The notes below the pieces were generated by a model. The model was not told where the DNA came from, did not search any database, and saw only the letters and a program-made list of their open reading frames with translations. From positions 521,001-585,000 of the forward strand of contig NZ_JAJNKB010000003.1 of assembly GCF_021533195.1 (NCBI RefSeq): 64,000 nt of DNA. The letters run 5' to 3'. This stretch comes from Portibacter marinus. GTDB taxonomy: Bacteria; Bacteroidota; Bacteroidia; Chitinophagales; Saprospiraceae. How positions within the stretch are numbered: position 1 is the first letter of the stretch; each line of letters opens with the position of its first letter. Position numbers and translations under genes: made by a program. Shown here one piece after another: positions 59,103 to 64,000 of the stretch.

Positions 59103-62100
59103 TTATAATTTTACCAATTTTTTGATTCCCCGGAATTCATTTTCATTGTCATAGACATGGATAAAATATAGGCCTGCTGGCCATTCTCTAATCTGAATGC
59201 GTTCTGTTGTACCATAGGCTTGAGAAAAATAAATCTGTTGACCATGGATGCTCATGATATGAACTTTTATGTCAACCTGGGGAGAAGTAATGATCACAAA
59301 TTGATTCGCAGGATTGGGGAATACCTCTACATTGACCAAGAATTCCTCCTCACTTACACTACTGATCAAATCTTCTCCGTCGCAATCTTCATCTATACCG
59401 TTCCCGGCGATCTCTGGTGCTCCAGGATAAATGAGTGAGTCCTGGTCGTTGCAATCTACGGAACCATTGAAGCCATCCATATCTTCATCGGTGTAGGCAA
59501 ATTCTCCATTGCAGTTTTCATCGATGTCATTGTTAGGAATTTCCATTGCGCCAGGGTTGATCAATGAATCCTGATCGTTGCAATCCTCGTCTGAATTAAA
59601 ACCATCCATGTCTTCATCAATTACCTGTGCTACGCCGTCACAATCCTCATCGATATCGTTATTCGGAATTTCTTGAGCCATAGGATTAATGGCTGCATTA
59701 GAATCGTCACAATCTACGTCAGAATTGAAACCATCCATGTCCTGATCGATGACTATAACCGCGCCGTCACAATTTTCATCGATATCATTGTTGGGAATCT
59801 CAGTGGCCAATGGGTTTATTAATGAGTCCTGATCATTACAATCTTCATCAGAATTAAAACCATCCATATCTTCGTCTATGATAAGTAAAACTCCATCACA
59901 ATTCTCATCGATGTCATTGTTGGGAATTTCCTCTGCTTCAGGATTGATGGCTGCATTGTTGTCATCACAGTCATCTTCAGAGTTAAAGCCATCCATATCT
60001 GCATCAAAATTCAGGACGATGCCGTCACAATTTTCATCTACCGGATTACCGGGAATTTCTTCCGCTGATGGATTGATGTCTGCATTCGAATCATCACAAT
60101 CTTCATCGGAGTTAAAACCATCCATATCCTCATCAATGACGGCCACTTCACCATCACAATTTTCATCTACGTCGTTGTTGGCAATCTCATCAGCCCCCGG
60201 ATTGATGTTTGGATTAGTGTCGTCACAATCTTCATCGGAGTTGAATCCATCCATGTCTTCATCGATCACATTGGCCACGCCATCGCAATCCTCATCGATG
60301 TCATTATTGAAAACTTCCTCAGCACCCGGATTGATGTTTGGATTAGAGTCATCGCAATCTTCATCGGAGTGAAAACCATCCATGTCTTCATCGATCACAT
60401 TGGCCACGCCATCACAATCCTCATCGATGTCATTATTGAAAATTTCCTCAGCCTCGGGATTAATGGCTGCATTTGTATCATCGCAATCTACTCCCAGCAC
60501 GAATCCGTCCATATCTTCATCCACCCCTTCGATGATCCCATCACAGTTCTCATCTATGGCATTATTTAAAATTTCTGTTTCTCCTGGATTGATGTTCGGA
60601 TCATTGTCATTACAATCCTCATCTGTATGGTAGCCATCCATGTCTTCATCAGGTAAAGGGTTAATAATGAGCAAATCAGCTGCATTTGAGCTTCTTCCTA
60701 CGCATACTCCTTCAATACCCAAATCTATGAGCAGACGTCCGACCCAATCCTCCGGGATGAAGGTTTCAGGGTCTACGGTAATGGTATACACTTTTCTTTG
60801 ACCTTGCCTCAAAGTTCTGAAATCCGAGTCCTGCTGAATGCTTTCTATTACTCCATCCTGATCTTCCACCACATAATAGAAAGTGTTGTCAAGCTCGTTT
60901 CCTTGTTCAATACTTATCGGTGAAGAACCAGTTATAGAGACTGAAAATGTCAAGTCTTCATTTTCGAGTTTGGTGATACCTAACAAATAATCTTTACAAG
61001 GATCAAGATCGATATCTATCCATTCTCTGACCGTTGTAGTCAGCGTCCCCGGATTGTTAATGGACTCTGATACGTTGGTGCCAATGAATGAAGCACAAGG
61101 GTCATTCTCATGATATGTTTCTGCATCGTATACAATGAAGCCTGCAAAGGGTGAGGTATTGTTTCTTATTCTATAACTTCCACTCTCTGAAACATGGAAG
61201 TTTAAAAATTCAAAATTCCTTGTCACGGGGTTTCCGGAAGGAAAAACCAGTGTTTCACATTCATCAATTAAAGATAGTCGAATGAAGGGTGCCACCTGAT
61301 CCGTACTTTCCAAAACAATTTCCTTTTCAAACCTGGAAATACCCGAGAAACTTTCAGCTGAACTAAAATTTAATATCTCATCTCCAATATTTGCCGTTAC
61401 ATCATCGATTCCACAGGTAAAATACAGCTCTGTAGGTGGGCAGTTGTTGGTACGCGAGAAAAAAGGACGTGAATAATTATAGAAAGAAAAACAATCTGAA
61501 ATATGACATTCTATTTTAAAATGAAAGTCACCGTCGATGCTGAAGCCGGGAGCTACAAAATACTCCAGACCCAATTGAGTATAGGGCAAATTGGTCGCCA
61601 CCGGAATCACAATATTAGGATCAGTAAGAGAAATCAGCGAAACATCTACGTTGTCGCATAAATCAGATACCCCATCATTGTTCCAGGTCAGATTTATGGT
61701 CTCACCACCAACGATGGTATCGATCAAACTGTCTATTTCAATCATCATAGGACCTGCGTCCACCACTTCCACAGTTATTTCATCACTTGTAAAATTTCCT
61801 CCTTCGGCATTGTTATCCCTAACCGTACACCTTAGTGTCAGATCCCTGGGCACTCTGGAAAGGCTTTCAAAAGGATCCTGAAAAAAGAAATTAAAGAATC
61901 TGGGGAAATCCCTCCTCGGATTATTGCTGGGAGCATAACCTCTGAACAAAGGACCTATAGCGCTATTTGCAGCATCCAGGCCTAAAAATCCAATGTTCGG
62001 CTTGCCAAGTCCGTCTTCATCAAATTGTTCCCACACATAAGTCAAATCGTCACCTTCCGGGTCACTCGCATCTGCAGTCACAGAAAATGGCGTGTTTAAA

Positions 62101-63329
62101 GGAATCTGAAATGATTCCTGTTCACATGGATTAACGGTCAGATCTGGTGGTGTATTTACCGTTGGAATCACTAACTGACAATCCAGTGTTTCTATATACT
62201 GGCTCATCAAATACAAACTGGAGAAATGAAAGTAGTTGTTGACAGGCTCTGCAGGCAAGACATAATCGTCTCCATCTTCACAGCGACCAGCGTAGGACAT
62301 GATGGTGTTTCCACTTCCTATTTCATAGGCATTGTCCTCATGGACAGCTTCATCACAAAACTCAGAATCTGAGTTCATCGTGTGTCTTGCACCAAAAGCA
62401 TGACCCAATTCATGAGTAACCAACACGGTAAAAGCATTTTCAGCAATGCCATCACTGGTAGCCCAAATCCTGGCTTTTGTAGGTCCGTTGCTTGTAGATC
62501 CAGGATCGCAAGCGGCCCGAATAATAGCTCTTCCACCACCTGGCCATCCTTCGCTATTGGCATTGAAGGTTATTCCCAGGTCATAAGAATCGAAATCAAA
62601 TTCATCTTGAAAAGCTCTTGCAGATTGAATGGTTCTGCTTGAAGCACTAGTTCCGATGACTGGTGTAAATGGATCAGTCTCTTTATCAGCAAATAATTTC
62701 ACCCTTCCTGTCAGGGTAAAATTAATCGAAAAGTCTCGCTCAAAAATTCGGTTGACCCCATTAAATGTTTTAATGATTTCTCCCATGACTACATTGTCAT
62801 CATTACCGTGCTGCTCATAGAATTCACCTGTCGTAATGATGGCTAATCTGAAACTCTGCAATTGATCACCGTAAGTATACTTTCCAATATCTGATCGGTT
62901 CGTGAATTGTTTCATGATTTTTTTCTCCTCTGTGGTGCACTCCCAATCATTATCCGCTCCATGTTCAAGTATATAACCTCCATTCTGATGGTCAGGATAA
63001 AACGATATCATCTCCTGTTCATAGTTTAAGGTATAGTAAAAGGTCTTCGGTGTTCTGATCACAGACCCTATCATTTTTCCTTCACGATTGTAAACATCAT
63101 AAACTTGAATTTTAGGAAATCGCTCCTGCAATTCCTTATCCATGATCGAAGGATTTAATTTTAAGCGATAGGGTTCTGTCTGCCCGGGAAGATGGATAGA
63201 ATTAAGATCTGGTATGCCTTGGAGAAGCTCACTTACTTCTGAGCTCGAAATTTTAAGGGATCGATGCTGTGCTGAAAGAAAGGAATGAACGAAAATTGTT
63301 AAGAGAAAACAGAAGTATATTTTTTTCAT
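59103..63329 (-). CDS. Exported M12B-type zinc metalloprotease with ten MopE-like repeats and T9SS type A domain
   Basis: 1,408 residues from the ATG at 63329 (MKKIYFCFLLTIFVHSFLSA, signal peptide); an ATG 12 bases upstream is less likely. The protease domain has SFRLAIITTGEFYEQHGNDD and VLVTHELGHAFGARHTM (zinc motif, first His 306), then ENAYEIGSGNTIMSYAGRC with the Met-turn. A PKD/Ig-like region follows. Ten 43-residue repeats of the type DEDMDGFNSDEDCDDSNPNI span bases 59361-60650 and resemble MopE/thrombospondin-3 calcium-binding units. The C-terminal ~75 residues (EVFPNPANQFVIITSP, GLYFIHVYD) are a T9SS type A signal. A secreted or surface protease with a stiff calcium-bound stalk is inferred. 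Substrate unknown. Confidence 0.93.
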   Translation of the reverse strand: MKKIYFCFLLTIFVHSFLSAQHRSLKISSSEVSELLQGIPDLNSIHLPGQTEPYRLKLNPSIMDKELQERFPKIQVYDVYNREGKMIGSVIRTPKTFYYTLNYEQEMISFYPDHQNGGYILEHGADNDWECTTEEKKIMKQFTNRSDIGKYTYGDQLQSFRLAIITTGEFYEQHGNDDNVVMGEIIKTFNGVNRIFERDFSINFTLTGRVKLFADKETDPFTPVIGTSASSRTIQSARAFQDEFDFDSYDLGITFNANSEGWPGGGRAIIRAACDPGSTSNGPTKARIWATSDGIAENAFTVLVTHELGHAFGARHTMNSDSEFCDEAVHEDNAYEIGSGNTIMSYAGRCEDGDDYVLPAEPVNNYFHFSSLYLMSQYIETLDCQLVIPTVNTPPDLTVNPCEQESFQIPLNTPFSVTADASDPEGDDLTYVWEQFDEDGLGKPNIGFLGLDAANSAIGPLFRGYAPSNNPRRDFPRFFNFFFQDPFESLSRVPRDLTLRCTVRDNNAEGGNFTSDEITVEVVDAGPMMIEIDSLIDTIVGGETINLTWNNDGVSDLCDNVDVSLISLTDPNIVIPVATNLPYTQLGLEYFVAPGFSIDGDFHFKIECHISDCFSFYNYSRPFFSRTNNCPPTELYFTCGIDDVTANIGDEILNFSSAESFSGISRFEKEIVLESTDQVAPFIRLSLIDECETLVFPSGNPVTRNFEFLNFHVSESGSYRIRNNTSPFAGFIVYDAETYHENDPCASFIGTNVSESINNPGTLTTTVREWIDIDLDPCKDYLLGITKLENEDLTFSVSITGSSPISIEQGNELDNTFYYVVEDQDGVIESIQQDSDFRTLRQGQRKVYTITVDPETFIPEDWVGRLLIDLGIEGVCVGRSSNAADLLIINPLPDEDMDGYHTDEDCNDNDPNINPGETEILNNAIDENCDGIIEGVDEDMDGFVLGVDCDDTNAAINPEAEEIFNNDIDEDCDGVANVIDEDMDGFHSDEDCDDSNPNINPGAEEVFNNDIDEDCDGVANVIDEDMDGFNSDEDCDDTNPNINPGADEIANNDVDENCDGEVAVIDEDMDGFNSDEDCDDSNADINPSAEEIPGNPVDENCDGIVLNFDADMDGFNSEDDCDDNNAAINPEAEEIPNNDIDENCDGVLLIIDEDMDGFNSDEDCNDQDSLINPLATEIPNNDIDENCDGAVIVIDQDMDGFNSDVDCDDSNAAINPMAQEIPNNDIDEDCDGVAQVIDEDMDGFNSDEDCNDQDSLINPGAMEIPNNDIDENCNGEFAYTDEDMDGFNGSVDCNDQDSLIYPGAPEIAGNGIDEDCDGEDLISSVSEEEFLVNVEVFPNPANQFVIITSPQVDIKVHIMSIHGQQIYFSQAYGTTERIQIREWPAGLYFIHVYDNENEFRGIKKLVKL
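59361..60650 (-). repeat. Ten tandem 129-bp coding repeats (43-residue calcium-binding type units)
   Basis: In-frame repeats inside the metalloprotease gene. Each has D-x-D-x-DG and DCDD/DCND followed by N-P-x-A-x-E and a closing DEDCDG or DENCDG. Copies 2 to 10 share long DNA blocks, so array length may vary among strains. Confidence 0.9.
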
Positions 63330-63553
63330 TTTGCATTGCACTTAGTGGGGCCAAGATACAAGATTATCAATTACTTGGACCAGAAGTTAAAGGCCAATTT
63401 CATTTGGTCTTTTTAACAATACATAAGCCATTCATGACTCAAGAATTAGATATATTCTTAAGTACGATGTAAACGACCTACATAACCCGATAATCCGAAA
63501 ACAGGTATTTTTACGTATAGAATGAATAAACTTAAAATGTATCTTTGATGGCA

Positions 63554-63680
63554 AGACACAATGAGCGATAAACCCCAAAAAAAGTATGGTCTTAACTTAA
63601 TTTATTTATGCTAAGCTAAGACTTAGTTGCCTCTTAAAACCTAATAGGTGCTGGACTCTTTAGAGAGCCAGCGCCTTTTT
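63554..63680 (+). ncRNA. Candidate small RNA between a TAnnTTTG box and a terminator
   Basis: A TATCTTTG box (63540-63547) would start transcription near 63554. A CTAAG...CTTAG hairpin lies near 63611-63626, and a terminator with TTTTT ends the stretch. The -33 box is not evident. No known RNA family recognised; the transcript could instead be a leader or spurious. Confidence 0.3.
63647..63680 (+). terminator. Rho-independent terminator, plus strand
   Basis: GGTGCTGG (63647-63654) pairs with CCAGCGCC (63668-63675), one G-T pair, and an inner CTCT/AGAG extends the stem; TTTTT follows directly. It points in the plus direction although no plus-strand gene lies just upstream. Confidence 0.75.
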
Positions 63681-63706
63681 ATTTCCTTACTACTTTTTAT
63701 TAATAC

Positions 63707-64000
63707 CTATATATGTAGCGCGCGATCTCCCGTTGCAGCAAGTGCAGCTTCTTTGGCTGCTTCTGTATAGGTGGGATGTGGATGACAGATTCTTGCCATA
63801 TCTTCAGCACTGGCTCTAAACTCCATTAGAGCTACGGCTTCCATGATGACATCAGCCACTCTGGGACCTACCATATGAACACCCAGAATTTCATCCGTTT
63901 CTTTATCTGCCAGGACCTTGATCATTCCGTCAGTATCCATGGACGCACGCGCTCTGCCCAGAGCTTTAAAAGGAAATTTTCCCGACTTATATGCTTTCCC
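63707..64000 (-). CDS. lpdA: Dihydrolipoyl dehydrogenase, C-terminal part (cut by right edge)
   Basis: 98 residues visible; the frame is open to the window's end and the true start lies outside. [78 protein letters not shown] and [12 protein letters not shown] are the dimerisation domain of E3, with the HPHPT active-site His-Pro motif. It re-oxidises the lipoyl groups of 2-oxoacid dehydrogenase complexes with NAD+. Confidence 0.93.
   Translation of the reverse strand, partial: GKAYKSGKFPFKALGRARASMDTDGMIKVLADKETDEILGVHMVGPRVADVIMEAVALMEFRASAEDMARICHPHPTYTEAAKEAALAATGDRALHI

Larger units (their letters stand above)
63330..63706. other. 377-base gap between the metalloprotease and lpdA
   Basis: No gene supported. 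It holds a TAnnTTTG box (TATCTTTG, 63540-63547) and a plus-strand terminator (63647-63680), listed as a candidate small RNA. A 67-codon plus-strand frame at 63269-63472 overlaps the protease start and is not a gene. Confidence 0.6.

Noticed and set aside
59878-60372. 164-codon plus-strand ORF opposite the calcium-binding repeats
   Set aside because: Serine/glutamine-rich mirror image of the 129-bp repeats; the minus-strand reading has the clear protein family.
63269-63472. 67-codon plus-strand ORF over the metalloprotease start
   Set aside because: Overlaps the signal-peptide coding region of a strong gene and shows no family.

Overview
The window looks like a chromosomal segment of a Bacteroidota bacterium, possibly Saprospiria-like (the lower rank is a guess). 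Reasons: several exported proteins end in type IX secretion (T9SS) sorting domains, including one gliding-motility-type CHU_C domain. It also carries Bacteroidota-typical families (HYC_CC_PP protein, DUF6913 next to dapA, CusA with extra membrane segments, DUF4465), matches to the Bacteroidota promoter -7 box TAnnTTTG, and few clear Shine-Dalgarno sites. There is no phage, IS element or CRISPR array. One REP-type transposase and one repeat-ridden tRNA locus are the only mobile or recombining elements seen.

Layout. 1-4.9 kb: end of a PVC-type cytochrome c protein, a CHU_C surface protein, DUF2461, a lipoprotein formylglycine-generating enzyme homologue and a DUF502 membrane protein. 4.9-7.1 kb: kynureninase abutting an exported hydrolase. 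7.1-16.7 kb: a tightly packed eight-gene minus-strand operon (HMG-CoA reductase, UbiA-type prenyltransferase, rifampin-phosphotransferase-like phosphotransferase, BtaA/DUF3419 enzyme, phytol/dolichol-kinase-like enzyme, GNAT, SRPBCC protein, acyl-CoA ligase). It reads as an isoprenoid or polar lipid pathway with no product I can name, and it is the best candidate here for an undescribed system. 16.8-25 kb: GT39 glycosyltransferase, a lectin-OmpA fusion, a four-helix copper protein, two exported proteases, a RAYT transposase beside a perfect 33-bp palindrome, and a thioredoxin-like protein.

25.2-37.6 kb is a copper/silver resistance island: HYC_CC_PP protein, CusA, TolC, CusB, an HMA-AraC regulator, a permease, CopA, a heavy-metal-binding lipoprotein and a DUF305 protein. 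The same CPMH...CPxCGM metal module recurs in CusB, CopA (twice) and the lipoprotein. 37.8-40.5 kb encodes a complete three-component P450 system (P450, [2Fe-2S] ferredoxin, FAD reductase). A SnoaL-like protein and an AraC regulator follow, then a GIY-YIG protein.

42.75-43.8 kb: a tRNA-Asp(GTC) gene sits between two unrelated tandem arrays, each built of units carrying a piece of that tRNA. 43.9-49 kb: an M48-family protein lacking its zinc motif, paired small outer-membrane proteins, a degenerate 19-bp repeat, accA, DUF6913 and dapA. 49.1-53.7 kb: a cobalamin riboswitch ahead of a BtuB-like receptor and a DUF4465 protein, then an S10 peptidase. 53.7-58.2 kb (minus): dipeptide epimerase, coiled-coil protein, dnaB and rluB. 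58.2-64 kb: an S33 peptidase, a 1,408-residue metalloprotease with ten calcium-binding-type repeats, and the C-terminal end of dihydrolipoyl dehydrogenase running off the right edge.
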